64,000 nt of DNA, from NCBI RefSeq assembly GCF_046237625.1, contig NZ_CP143545.1:3472001-3536000 (forward strand), given 5' to 3'. This DNA is from Paraperibacillus esterisolvens (GTDB lineage Bacteria > Bacillota > Bacilli > Bacillales > DSM-1321). This document shows, one piece after another, positions 15,542-23,971 of this stretch (position 1 is the first letter of the stretch; the number at the start of each line of letters is the position of its first letter). Below the pieces are notes generated by a model, which did not search any database, was not told the DNA's origin, and was given only the letters and a program-made list of their open reading frames with translations. Both the position numbers and the translations under genes were made by a program.

Positions 15542-17410
15542 TCAGTGGAATTTATTCAGGTAATGACTCAGGGCAAGCAAAGGAAATACATGCCGGTAAC
15601 TGTGATAATGGATATAAAAAAAGCCAGCCATTCCCTGCCCTGCTGGATATCTGCTGGTCCAGTCTTCGTCCCTGCCGTGTTTGATCAAATAGGAAACGGC
15701 TCTGCGGACGGCAGCATCCGGTTCCTCCTTTACGGAAACGAGGGCATCCAGGGCCCATGCAGTATGTGTCAGTGTGCTTGCCTGAAGCGGGATATACGTC
15801 TTATGGATATCACTCAGGCAGGACTCTCCCCAGCCGCCGTCTTCATTCTGGATTTTCTGAAGCCACTTCTCTGCCCTCTTGATTCTGGCTGACCGGGGTG
15901 ATTCACCGGCAGCCGTCAGCCCGGTTAAGGCGGCCCATGTTCCGTAAATATAGCAGATCCCCCACCGTCCATACCAGGAACCATTTGCTTCCTGATGGCG
16001 GTGCAGCCATTTGACGGCAGACTTGATCGAAAAGCCAGGAAGCTTCTGATTGACATAGTTGCCCAGGAATTCAAGAGTCCTTCCGGTCAAGTCTGGAGTT
16101 GAGGGGTCAGTAAGAATGAATTCAGCCCCTTGGATCGGCAGGAGATGCAGGAGCTTCTTATCCACATTCCGTTCAAAAGCCGGCCAGCCGCCATCATCAT
16201 TCTGCATGGATACGGTATACTGCAGACCCCGCCGCCAGCCTTCATCAATCAAAGCCCGGTTTCCGTAAACAGCCCTTAGAGAAGCTGTTGTATCATCCAC
16301 GTCTGGATTTATCTTGTTTAAATCTGAAAAGCCCCATCCTCCAGGCAGTGCAGATGGATTTCGTATCATCCAGTCTCCATATTGATGATGCTGCCGCGAT
16401 CTCAGATATAAATTGGCTTTTTCAACAGCAGAGTCGGTATGCGCCACACCGCCCTCCTGGAGTGCATGACTGATCAGCGCTGTGTTCCAGACATTGGCTG
16501 TTGTATACTGCATATGCAGCTTCCCTTCAATTCTGCAGGCCATCCCTTTTAATCCACCCAGCGCAGCCATGATGACTTTATCTTCTTTTGGGATGCCCAA
16601 TGCGATTAAGGCAAGGATCATATAGAAGGTAGAGCTGAAATAATTGTACAGAGTGCCATCGGCTTCTAAATGTCCATTCATATACTTTATCGCAGCATCC
16701 TCTGCAAGCCTCCTGAGATGCCCGGGGAGACCGGCCAATGCCTTCACACCCCCTGCAACCGCACCAAACAGACTCCTGGCTTCCCCGCTCCTGAATTCTT
16801 CCCAGTCACTGCCGCGCCCCCCGTCTTTCAGGTGCGTTAAATCAGGTGTGGCTGGAACAATCACCTGAAATTTTCTATTTCCCAGAACCAGGATTGGGAT
16901 AATATTCGACCTGCCAAAAACGGATATATCATAAATGCTGACGATAAATGAAGAGGGCAGCAGGATTGCTTCAAGCGGTACAGGAAAGACAGCGGGCCAC
17001 TTATATTGACCCGTTAATGCAAGGAGGATTTTTGTATACATGCCTGCACTTGCCAGACCGCCCCTCGACATGATGAACCGCCTGGCCCTGATCATCGCAG
17101 GATCACTCTTTTTCCTGATTCCGCTGAACAGCAGGGCATAATAACATTCAATGCTGAGGGAGGTATTTCCATCCCGCTCATCACGGAACAGCTTCCAGGC
17201 TCCATTTTCCTCCTGCCTGCTTTCAATCCTTTCAGCCAGTCCTTTTATGAGCTCCGCTTCCTCCTGCCCCAGCAGTTTCAGCAGGATAATCATATAGGCA
17301 TCCGTTATCAGCCCGGTCTCAAAAGGATAATCCCATGACCCATCCTCCAATTGGTCGTGCTTCAGCTTAGAAATCAGCCGTTCTATTTCATCCCTTACTT
17401 CTTTTGTCAT
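15542..17410 (-). CDS. sqhC: Sporulenol synthase (squalene-hopene cyclase family)
   Basis: The 622-residue protein has the length and architecture of terpene cyclases with several QW-type repeats, for example QEENGAW near 71, QNDDGGW near 410 and QNEDGGW near 520. The proton-donating motif is present as DVDD near residue 375. In B. subtilis SqhC cyclises tetraprenyl-beta-curcumene to sporulenol, a spore lipid that aids oxidative resistance; squalene cyclisation is the alternative. GGGGGAGGT precedes the ATG. No prenyl or other terpene genes lie nearby. Confidence 0.88.
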   Translation of the reverse strand: MTKEVRDEIERLISKLKHDQLEDGSWDYPFETGLITDAYMIILLKLLGQEEAELIKGLAERIESRQEENGAWKLFRDERDGNTSLSIECYYALLFSGIRKKSDPAMIRARRFIMSRGGLASAGMYTKILLALTGQYKWPAVFPVPLEAILLPSSFIVSIYDISVFGRSNIIPILVLGNRKFQVIVPATPDLTHLKDGGRGSDWEEFRSGEARSLFGAVAGGVKALAGLPGHLRRLAEDAAIKYMNGHLEADGTLYNYFSSTFYMILALIALGIPKEDKVIMAALGGLKGMACRIEGKLHMQYTTANVWNTALISHALQEGGVAHTDSAVEKANLYLRSRQHHQYGDWMIRNPSALPGGWGFSDLNKINPDVDDTTASLRAVYGNRALIDEGWRRGLQYTVSMQNDDGGWPAFERNVDKKLLHLLPIQGAEFILTDPSTPDLTGRTLEFLGNYVNQKLPGFSIKSAVKWLHRHQEANGSWYGRWGICYIYGTWAALTGLTAAGESPRSARIKRAEKWLQKIQNEDGGWGESCLSDIHKTYIPLQASTLTHTAWALDALVSVKEEPDAAVRRAVSYLIKHGRDEDWTSRYPAGQGMAGFFYIHYHSYRHVFPLLALSHYLNKFH

Positions 17411-17623
17411 ACAGCCACCTCCCCCTCAATGCCTTCTTACATTGTATGGGGGATAGGTTGGTCAATATTTACTATTCCTTCTGTTTAAGATGCCTGTTGA
17501 TACCCGGTTTCCGGAAAAGGGGACTTAATCAAGAAAGACCTTGGATAAAAGAATACCAACGTCTTTCTGCAGGGTCGCCGGTATTTTCAAGATCTCTCAT
17601 ACTCTATATGATATTATCTATCT

Positions 17624-17998
17624 TTATTTATCCTTCTTGAAGTGATGAACCGGACGGATTTCAATGCGCCAGCCAAATTCTTCCCCTTTGTCAACTTGTG
17701 CTGCAGGATGAAGCGATGCCAGCTGAATCGCCTCATCCATGCTCTCTGCTTCAAAAATGAATATGCTGCCAATCATCTCTTTCGCTTCTGTAAACGGGCC
17801 ATCTGTTACGACTACCTTGCCGTCCACACGGCGCAGGCTTTTGCTTTCAGACTCCAGTCCTGCATCAACCAGCACCTCTCCGCTTTCATAAAAATTATCA
17901 AGGTGATGCTGGCATTCATTCATTACAGCCTCAATCTCTGCGCTTGGGCGTGCATCCATTGCTTCGCGGTTGAAATACCCCATACATAAAAATATCAT
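17624..17998 (-). CDS. YCII-related (DGPF domain) protein paired with an ECF sigma factor
   Basis: The 124-residue protein is a YCII/DGPF-domain member: it shows VTDGPFTEAKE near residue 65 and a ferredoxin-like layout. DGPF proteins are the standard companions of ECF42-type sigma factors, whose gene lies 84 bases upstream on the same strand. Their role, possibly an enzyme or a modulator, is not established. AGGAGTGG before ATG 17998 decides the start; the frame can be read back to 18022 but without a ribosome site. Confidence 0.82.
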   Translation of the reverse strand: MIFLCMGYFNREAMDARPSAEIEAVMNECQHHLDNFYESGEVLVDAGLESESKSLRRVDGKVVVTDGPFTEAKEMIGSIFIFEAESMDEAIQLASLHPAAQVDKGEEFGWRIEIRPVHHFKKDK

Positions 17999-18082
17999 TA
18001 TTACCACTCCTGTTTTACTCAAATTTTTTGTATCTATTAATACAACGAACTGTAAACTGAAAAGTCGACTAAACTTTAATTT

Positions 18083-19330
18083 TTATTTCATACAATTTTC
18101 AGCCTGTTTGAATAGAAACTTCTGCTCTTGTATATTTTGCGTTAACGAAGCGGCGCGCTGAAACTCACTGAATGCTTCCCTCTTTCTTCCCAGTTTTAAA
18201 AGAAAGTCAGCCTTCACGCTCGGAAGCAGATGATAGCCCTTCAATGCGGGATCCAATTGCAGAGAATTAACAATCTCCAGCCCTGCTTCTGTTCCATTCA
18301 CCATCGATATAGCAATTGCCCGGTTCAGTTCAACGACTGGAGAAGGAGCAGCTTCTGCAAGTGCATCATAAAGAGCAGTAATCCGCTTCCAATCCGTCTT
18401 TTCCGGTGAGGCAGCTTTGGCATGGCAGGCAGCTATGGATGCTTGTAAAACATATATTCCAAATGATCCTCCCAGGTCTTCAGCTCTTTTCAGAGAGGCC
18501 ATGCCCCGGCTGATGTGTTTCTGATTCCACAACGAACGGTCTTGATTAAGCAGCAAAATCATTTCACCATCTGCATTCGTTCGTGCTTTAAAACGGGAAG
18601 CTTGTATTTCCATGAGAGCAGCAAGTCCATGAACTTCCGGTTCGGCAGGAATGAGTTCCGCCAAGACCCTCGCCATTCTTAACGCTTCATGACAAAGGTT
18701 CGTTCGCATCAGATAATCACCTGAGGAAGCCAGATACCCTTCATTGAACATGAGATAAATGACTTCCAGAACAGAGGAGAGCCTTTCCTTGTAAACTGTT
18801 TTATCAGGAGTCCCAAAAGGAACTTTGGCCGCTGATAGTGTTCGTTTTGCTCTCACAATCCGCTGGGCAATGGTGGGTTCGGGTACCAGGTACGCTAATG
18901 CGATTTCTTCTGCCGTCAGTCCCCCAACCAATCTCAGAGTTAGTGCTGTACGGGCATTTTTGGATAATACCGGATGACATGTCATAAAAATAAGACGCAG
19001 CATATTATCCCTGATATCTTCTTCATTATCAGCCCAGTCTGGCTCGTAATGTGTGTTTATTTCAAAGGCTAATTGTTCATATTTTTGTTTTAGTAATTTC
19101 TTTCGGCGAAGCACGTCAATAGCTTTTCTTTTGGCCGCAGCCATCAGCCATGCGCCAGGGTTATCCGGAATACCTGAGAGTGGCCAGCGTTCAAGCGCTA
19201 TAACCAGGGTGTCTTGCGCAATATCTTCCGCAATGCTCAAATCCCTCACCATTCGAGTAATCGTTCCAATTATTTTGCCTGATTCCGTCCTCCAAACCGA
19301 TTCAATCCAATGGCGGCTGAAATCACTCAT
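18083..19330 (-). CDS. ECF42-type RNA polymerase sigma factor with C-terminal helical extension
   Basis: The product has 415 residues. Residues 10-80 carry sigma region 2 (RDLSIAEDIAQDTLVIALERW), residues 120-175 carry region 4 (LTAEEIALAYLVPEPTIAQR), and residues 190-415 are a TPR-like helical extension. This long extension plus an adjacent YCII gene and the lack of an anti-sigma gene are the marks of the ECF42 group. The signal it answers is unknown. AAAGGAGGA precedes the ATG. A possible autoregulated promoter upstream could not be recognised. Confidence 0.88.
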   Translation of the reverse strand: MSDFSRHWIESVWRTESGKIIGTITRMVRDLSIAEDIAQDTLVIALERWPLSGIPDNPGAWLMAAAKRKAIDVLRRKKLLKQKYEQLAFEINTHYEPDWADNEEDIRDNMLRLIFMTCHPVLSKNARTALTLRLVGGLTAEEIALAYLVPEPTIAQRIVRAKRTLSAAKVPFGTPDKTVYKERLSSVLEVIYLMFNEGYLASSGDYLMRTNLCHEALRMARVLAELIPAEPEVHGLAALMEIQASRFKARTNADGEMILLLNQDRSLWNQKHISRGMASLKRAEDLGGSFGIYVLQASIAACHAKAASPEKTDWKRITALYDALAEAAPSPVVELNRAIAISMVNGTEAGLEIVNSLQLDPALKGYHLLPSVKADFLLKLGRKREAFSEFQRAASLTQNIQEQKFLFKQAENCMK

Positions 19331-19566
19331 AAGTTTGTTCCTCCTTTTTCCATCCTTATAAAGACAAAAAACAGAACTTGTTTATAACGGTAAGATTATT
19401 TAAATGTTTTATAACCACTTTTATTCAATTAAAAGCCGCCTATCTCCTTCCAGGAATGTACTTCTATTATTCTCAGCATATATTCCATAGTTTGATTCAA
19501 ACATACCCCTTACCGGCTAACAAAACTTGATTTGCCTCCCGCTCCGCGCAACCAGACTGGAAGATA

Positions 19567-19597
19567 AAAAAGAGCCTGGAATATTTCCAGGCTCCCT
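19567..19597 (-). terminator. Terminator of the amino acid permease
   Basis: GAGCCTGG and CCAGGCTC pair around AATATTT; on the minus strand six T follow. Confidence 0.8.
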
Positions 19598-19602
19598 TGA
19601 TT

Positions 19603-21015
19603 TTATATTTTAGCATCCGTGATATCAACGGAGTCCCAAGTTCCCCTGACCTCCATCCGTTTTTTCGCCCTAAGTTTGTAGTAAACATAGCATGCCGCCA
19701 TAAAAGGAATTCCGCAGTACAAGGAAATCCTTTGTTCTTCAATGAAAGCAAGACTGATGATGACTGCAGAGTTTGCGATGATGGCGAGAATCGGAACCAA
19801 CGGATAGAATGGTGTCTTGTATTTAATATCCTCGATTCTTCCCCCGTTTTTCAGGAAATGCTTTCTGCCCAGCAGATTGGACACAGCAATCGACAGCCAG
19901 ATGAAAACTGCGCCAAACCCGGCAATCGAAAGAAGCCATAAATAGACCGTTTCTTCTGCGAAAATTCCCGACAGCAGCGATAGACACCCGACCCCAAGAC
20001 TAACCGTCAGCGCGAGCATAGGCACCCCCCGCTTATTGAGTTTTGCAAAGGCAGGGCTGATCATTCCTTGATTGGACATGGACCACAGCATTCGGGAGGT
20101 CGCATATAATCCTGAGTTGGCGACCGAGAGCACAGCGGTGATGATAACAAAATTCATGATATCTGCGGCATAAGGAATGCCAATGCCCTCAAACACTGTA
20201 ACAAAAGGACTCTCTACAAGATCCGCCTTCTGCCATGGAAATAACGCAGACAAAATGAACATGGAAAGGATAAAGAAAATAAAGATCCTCCATGCCGTGC
20301 TATTGATGGCCTTCGGCACCGTTTTCTCCGGCTCTTCACTTTCACCGGCCGCAATGCCCACAAGCTCAGTGCCCTGAAAGGAAAAGTTAACCGCAATCAT
20401 CGTTACCAAGATTGCTGTAATGCCATTCGGGAAGAGCCCGCCATTGCCTGTAAAATTGGAAAGATAGGGTGCAGGCTGGCCATCCATCTGCAGCCATCCA
20501 AACACGGCCGCTCCCCCCACGATAATGAAGACGATGATTGTTACGACCTTGATTCCCGCAAACCAAAATTCCACTTCAGCAAAACTTTTGGTGGACAATG
20601 CATTGACCAGGAATAGCAGCAGGGTGAACACCACACACCACACCCATGTCGATACATCCGGGAACCAGCGCTTCATCAGCATGCTGACCGTTATCAGCTC
20701 AAGCCCGATCGTGACAGCCCAGTTCAGCCAGGACATCCAGCCGACAACATAGCCCGCTGATGGTGAGATATACTTTGAGGCATAAGTTTGGTAGGAGCCG
20801 GCATCAGGGAGCCGGACAGCAAGCTCTCCAAGGCAGAGCATGGTCAAGTACATGACAAATCCGCCCCACAGATAAGCAGCCAGTGCACCGCCTGGGCCTG
20901 CTTCATGAATGGTGTAGCCGGAACTCATAAATAAACCTGTCCCGATCACCCCGCCTAAAGCTATCATTAAAATATGGCGCCTTTTTAGTTCCCGCTTCAA
21001 GACTGAATTTTCCAC
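19603..21015 (-). CDS. APC-family amino acid permease
   Basis: The 470-residue protein has about twelve membrane segments and the amino acid transporter signature LKRRHILMIALGGVIGTGLF at residues 6-25 and FSFQGTELVGIAAGE near 225. It resembles the Bacillus AapA/YtnA/RocE group of proton symporters; the substrate cannot be read from the sequence. The start is GTG 21015, with GGGAGGA eight bases upstream. A perfect cre-like palindrome lies 20 bases before the start, so CcpA control is likely. Confidence 0.88.
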   Translation of the reverse strand: MENSVLKRELKRRHILMIALGGVIGTGLFMSSGYTIHEAGPGGALAAYLWGGFVMYLTMLCLGELAVRLPDAGSYQTYASKYISPSAGYVVGWMSWLNWAVTIGLELITVSMLMKRWFPDVSTWVWCVVFTLLLFLVNALSTKSFAEVEFWFAGIKVVTIIVFIIVGGAAVFGWLQMDGQPAPYLSNFTGNGGLFPNGITAILVTMIAVNFSFQGTELVGIAAGESEEPEKTVPKAINSTAWRIFIFFILSMFILSALFPWQKADLVESPFVTVFEGIGIPYAADIMNFVIITAVLSVANSGLYATSRMLWSMSNQGMISPAFAKLNKRGVPMLALTVSLGVGCLSLLSGIFAEETVYLWLLSIAGFGAVFIWLSIAVSNLLGRKHFLKNGGRIEDIKYKTPFYPLVPILAIIANSAVIISLAFIEEQRISLYCGIPFMAACYVYYKLRAKKRMEVRGTWDSVDITDAKI

Positions 21016-21034
21016 AATGAATCCTCCCTTTGAT

Positions 21035-21049
21035 TGTAAGCGCTTTACA
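21035..21049 (-). promoter_or_regulatory. Catabolite-responsive element (cre) before the amino acid permease
   Basis: TGTAAGCGCTTTACA is a near-perfect palindrome that fits the CcpA cre consensus TGNAANCGNTNNCA. It lies between the likely promoter and the ribosome binding site, a position that usually means repression when preferred sugars are present. Confidence 0.7.
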
Positions 21050-21074
21050 AAAACCCTAAACCTTTTGAACCAAG

Positions 21075-21170
21075 CAGACTGACTTCCGTTCCAGGCGCTG
21101 GCTTTCAGCGCGGCATGGGGTGAGCCTCCTTGGCTTTTCCTTGTACCGCTGCTCCCGGAAAGGCGGAGAA
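21075..21170. repeat. Remnant of a dispersed Bacillus intergenic repeat
   Basis: GACTTCCGTTCCAGGCGCTG, followed by GTGAGCCTCCTTGGC and CGCTGCTCCCGG, resembles a structured repeat seen in many Bacillus intergenic regions, as I remember it. A related end, CCCGCATCTTACACTCCAGT, lies near 21338-21357. The 14-mer GCGGAGAACGGTGC at 21163-21176 recurs in the 193-bp repeats at 29.4 kb. Confidence 0.5.
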
Positions 21171-21177
21171 CGGTGCT

Positions 21178-21779
21178 TTTCATACTGAACAGAATGGATG
21201 CAGAATAAAGATATATTCTTATAGAACCCACTTACTTTTTGAAAAGCAGCGACCAGATAAAGAAGACAGAAGCTTAGTCGCACTTATGCAAAAGCCTTGG
21301 ATTTGCAGGTCCAAAGTCTCAAAGCCCCATCAGAAGTCCCGCATCTTACACTCCAGTCAGCCTTGTTTAACGATGAATATTCTCGTTAGAACATTTTGTT
21401 AAAACCTACCTTATAAAAAAGATAAATAATCAGGTCTTGCTTTCCTATTAGTATATTCTGATAATTTTTAATTTAACTTATTTATCATAAATACGCAAGG
21501 AACAATTGCTTTAGGTCTTTTGTTACAGCATATTATCTATCCACTTTTTTCAGCAGGCTGTCATTTTACTATATTAATAGAATATACACAAATAAAAACA
21601 TGAACAGAACTCAACCTATTTATGAAACTTATATAACCACCTTGATAATTGTGGACATGATGAATAGTTATCAGGAATGATAAATAATTATAATGCTTAT
21701 GCTGAAAAAGACTGATAGTTCTTTATTCCCGATTTTCTGCAAGTCAGCTGAGAAAAATAAATTCCCCGCTCTATGGAAA
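21178..21779. other. Gene-free AT-rich stretch
   Basis: No frame here has a ribosome binding site and plausible composition. It contains the tail of the repeat remnant to about 21360, then very AT-rich DNA. I see no further structured element. Confidence 0.6.
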
Positions 21780-21806
21780 AAAAAAGACCTCCTTTCAGGA
21801 GGTCTT
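21780..21806 (-). terminator. Terminator downstream of the 32-residue gene
   Basis: AAGACCTCC and GGAGGTCTT are perfect complements around TTTCA, followed on the minus strand by a run of eight T. Confidence 0.8.
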
Positions 21807-21838
21807 ACCTGCTGTACCCTTTTATATAGTTTTTTACA

Positions 21839-21937
21839 TCACCTGCTTAAACTTGGCATCTCCAGCTCAACGGCTTCAGGCCTGCACAGGATGTTCTCAT
21901 TTAAGGCTTTGTCATGTTCCTGTATCTTAGTCTCCAT
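21839..21937 (-). CDS. Candidate 32-residue peptide gene
   Basis: ATG 21937 opens a 32-residue frame beginning METKIQEHDKALNENI and ending EMPSLSR. It is preceded by the very strong site GGAGGAGGT five bases upstream and is enclosed by its own terminator (21780-21806) and that of the upstream gene (22009-22032). The peptide is acidic with one cysteine and has no signal or membrane segment. I do not recognise it; a precursor or leader peptide is only a guess. Composition alone would not call it a gene; the signals do. Confidence 0.45.
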   Translation of the reverse strand: METKIQEHDKALNENILCRPEAVELEMPSLSR

Positions 21938-22008
21938 CAGTACCTCCTCCAGTGTAATCCCCCTTACTTATTGTTTCTCTTTTTAAGATTCAGCTTATTA
22001 AACAAAAA

Positions 22009-22032
22009 AACACCTCCCATTAAGGGGGTGCT
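22009..22032 (-). terminator. Terminator of the RsbR-like gene
   Basis: ACACCTCCC and GGGGGTGCT form a stem around ATTAA; on the minus strand a run of seven T follows. Confidence 0.75.
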
Positions 22033-22045
22033 TGGTTCACACTAT

Positions 22046-22873
22046 TTATTTTTCCAATGACTCTAATGCTTGTTTTACTGTTGAAAAGTTTTTTGACTCT
22101 CTAACATCAAGCCCGCCTTCAACAATACTTTTAACCAGCTTAGGCCTCAACCCGGTCGCAATAACATTAACATCCAACAACTGAAGGACCTGCGCCATTT
22201 CATATAAAGCCTGGCCAAATTCGGGTGGAATGTGTTCAATTCCTGAGTAATCAGCTATTAGGTCCGTTATTTTCATTTCAACTATCTTTGGTACTACATT
22301 ATCACGTAAATGTGCAATTCTCGATTCACTGAACTCTCCAACAAGAGGGATAATACCTATCCCTTCTCTTATAGGAACAATAGGTGCAGATAAATTAGCT
22401 ATTTCTTTTTCTGTATGAATTCTAAACTGGGACATAAGCTGCTCATAATATCTTACTGTTTCATTTATACTAAAGTCTAAGAATTGGTTTAATTTCTTAA
22501 GCACATAGACGTTCTCTTTTAGAGAAAGGCTTAAATTAATGCTTATTTCAGTGAGAACGTCTGTAAGGATGCTTCTACTCGGTGTGTAGCGCATGACTAT
22601 TTCAGATATTCCACTATAATCAGACACTTGTTTAACCGCATTATCCCTACTCCATTCCAGGAGTAAATCAGGAACTTCCTGCTGGCTGTTTTCACATAAC
22701 AAAGAATTACCTAAGTGCTTGAATAGCTCATTATACATTTGAACTGCTTGAATTCTTTCCACATCTGAGATATTTAAACTCATTTCTGTCAGTACACTGC
22801 TAACAACCTGGCCAGCAAGCACCTCGGCATTTTCAACCAAATGTAGTCCCATCATATTTAGGGTCGTGGACAT
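22046..22873 (-). CDS. RsbR-type stressosome protein with C-terminal STAS domain
   Basis: The 275-residue protein has an N-terminal helical region like the globin-related sensor part of RsbR paralogues (about 1-150) and a C-terminal STAS domain (about 160-270). In the STAS domain DLIADYSGIEHI occupies the place of the phosphorylated serine or threonine of RsbR proteins, and VIATGLRP matches the second threonine site. Such proteins build stressosomes that control SigB through RsbT. No rsbS or rsbT lies nearby. The start is set at ATG 22873; its ribosome site is weak, and the frame extends to 22954. Confidence 0.8.
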   Translation of the reverse strand: MSTTLNMMGLHLVENAEVLAGQVVSSVLTEMSLNISDVERIQAVQMYNELFKHLGNSLLCENSQQEVPDLLLEWSRDNAVKQVSDYSGISEIVMRYTPSRSILTDVLTEISINLSLSLKENVYVLKKLNQFLDFSINETVRYYEQLMSQFRIHTEKEIANLSAPIVPIREGIGIIPLVGEFSESRIAHLRDNVVPKIVEMKITDLIADYSGIEHIPPEFGQALYEMAQVLQLLDVNVIATGLRPKLVKSIVEGGLDVRESKNFSTVKQALESLEK

Positions 22874-22961
22874 TTTCCTATGCCATCCTCTATAGTAGAT
22901 TTTACAAAGATTATACGCCATAGACCTCCATTGTACAAATCCATAAATACCCAAGTATATT

Positions 22962-23069
22962 TTATTCCTGAGCGGCCAGGATCTTTTCTGCTTCCTGTTC
23001 AGTAATATAACCTTTGGCTGTATAGCTCTTCACTTTTGTTTCACCGATTTTGGCCTTTTGGACCGGCAT
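22962..23069 (-). CDS. Small ORF of 35 residues, possible phage XkdX-like remnant
   Basis: The frame opens MPVQKAKIGETKVKSYTA and contains KGYITEQEAEKIL. The pattern of a short protein ending in a GYITxxE helix recalls phage XkdX proteins, but this is weak. AAAGGAG abuts the ATG with no spacer, which argues against efficient translation. It directly follows decayed frames on the same strand, so it may belong to the same lost element. Confidence 0.35.
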   Translation of the reverse strand: MPVQKAKIGETKVKSYTAKGYITEQEAEKILAAQE

Positions 23070-23084
23070 CTCCTTTGTCCTCTT

Positions 23085-23770
23085 TTATCTAAGACCAGGT
23101 ATAGTCCCCGGGATGCTAGCTTTTACTAGGAGTGGCTTGTTCATCGCCAGCACAATAGACGGCTTTCCTTCCGGCATACATAATCCAGGTATAAAGGTAT
23201 TGGCTACATACAGCTTTTTGCTGGAGTAGAGTTGTCTGTCAATCCCGCCCGGCCTTTGGTTTATTCTCCTGACTATCCTCTTCTATCGAGTCTATACGCT
23301 CTTCTTTTTTCTGCTGAGGTTTAGTCTTCTTTCCTAGCTAACCTTTCCTCTCTTTCAGCTACCCTGTCATTTTCTCCAGCTTCTGTCTGTCAGCTCCGTT
23401 TATGTAGTCACCTATCTTCACCTTAATCACCACTTTCTGCCATAATAAAAAGCATCCTAAATGGATGCTCTCTTGTACAAGCTGCTGATTCTCTTGTTTG
23501 AGCTTGACAATTCCCTTTAATCCGCAGCTTCTTCCAGGGCCATAAGCTGCCGGTTCCAATCCGTGTATAAGGCATCATCTAAGGTTCTCCGTACTTGAGA
23601 TACCCTGTATTTAAACCGGTAATCACCTTTTGGCATCTTTTCGTATCCCTGAGGTCTTCCACAATCATGGGGAAGGGAATATCATTGGACCGAATTAATT
23701 CCTTTTCAATTGCCAGGGCCATAGCCTTCTGGAGGTTCCCTGTGAATCGATGTGAGCCTTCCTTTCCACT
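23085..23770 (-). pseudogene. Block of decayed genes, possibly prophage-derived
   Basis: Three coding-like pieces read on the minus strand, all broken. Piece A (about 23517-23770) starts without a start codon, shifts frame near 23635 and ends ALEEAAD. Piece B (about 23239-23445) contains IGDYINGADRQKLEKMTG, then a stop and a frame change before a charged tail ending KAGRD. Piece C (23085 to about 23245) contains KLYVANTFIPGL and IVLAMNKPLLVKASIPGT. The compact, unidirectional order suggests a degraded phage or similar element; I do not recognise any piece with confidence. Confidence 0.5.
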
Positions 23771-23887
23771 CTACTATTCTAGAAAAAATTTCGAGCAATA
23801 CCCAGCCCCTGCTGATACTTATCTGAATAATACAGAAAAAATAGAAGAAGACGAACTTAAAAAGTTCGCCTCACTTCAAAGAAAATC

Positions 23888-23910
23888 TGTGCCGGCACAA
23901 AACCGGCACA
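23888..23910 (-). terminator. Terminator of the suf operon
   Basis: TGTGCCGG and CCGGCACA pair around CACAAAA, 62 bases after the sufB stop. A second small stem, GAACTT/AAGTTC, is at 23852-23866. Confidence 0.65.
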
Positions 23911-23971
23911 AATGATTTCTCCTTTATAAAAACTCCGATTAAACGTTGAAATTACAAGGTTTTTAATTGAA

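Noticed and set aside
21693..21986. A 97-residue plus-strand frame
   Set aside because: It runs through two terminator stems and antisense to the candidate 32-residue gene, and has no ribosome site.
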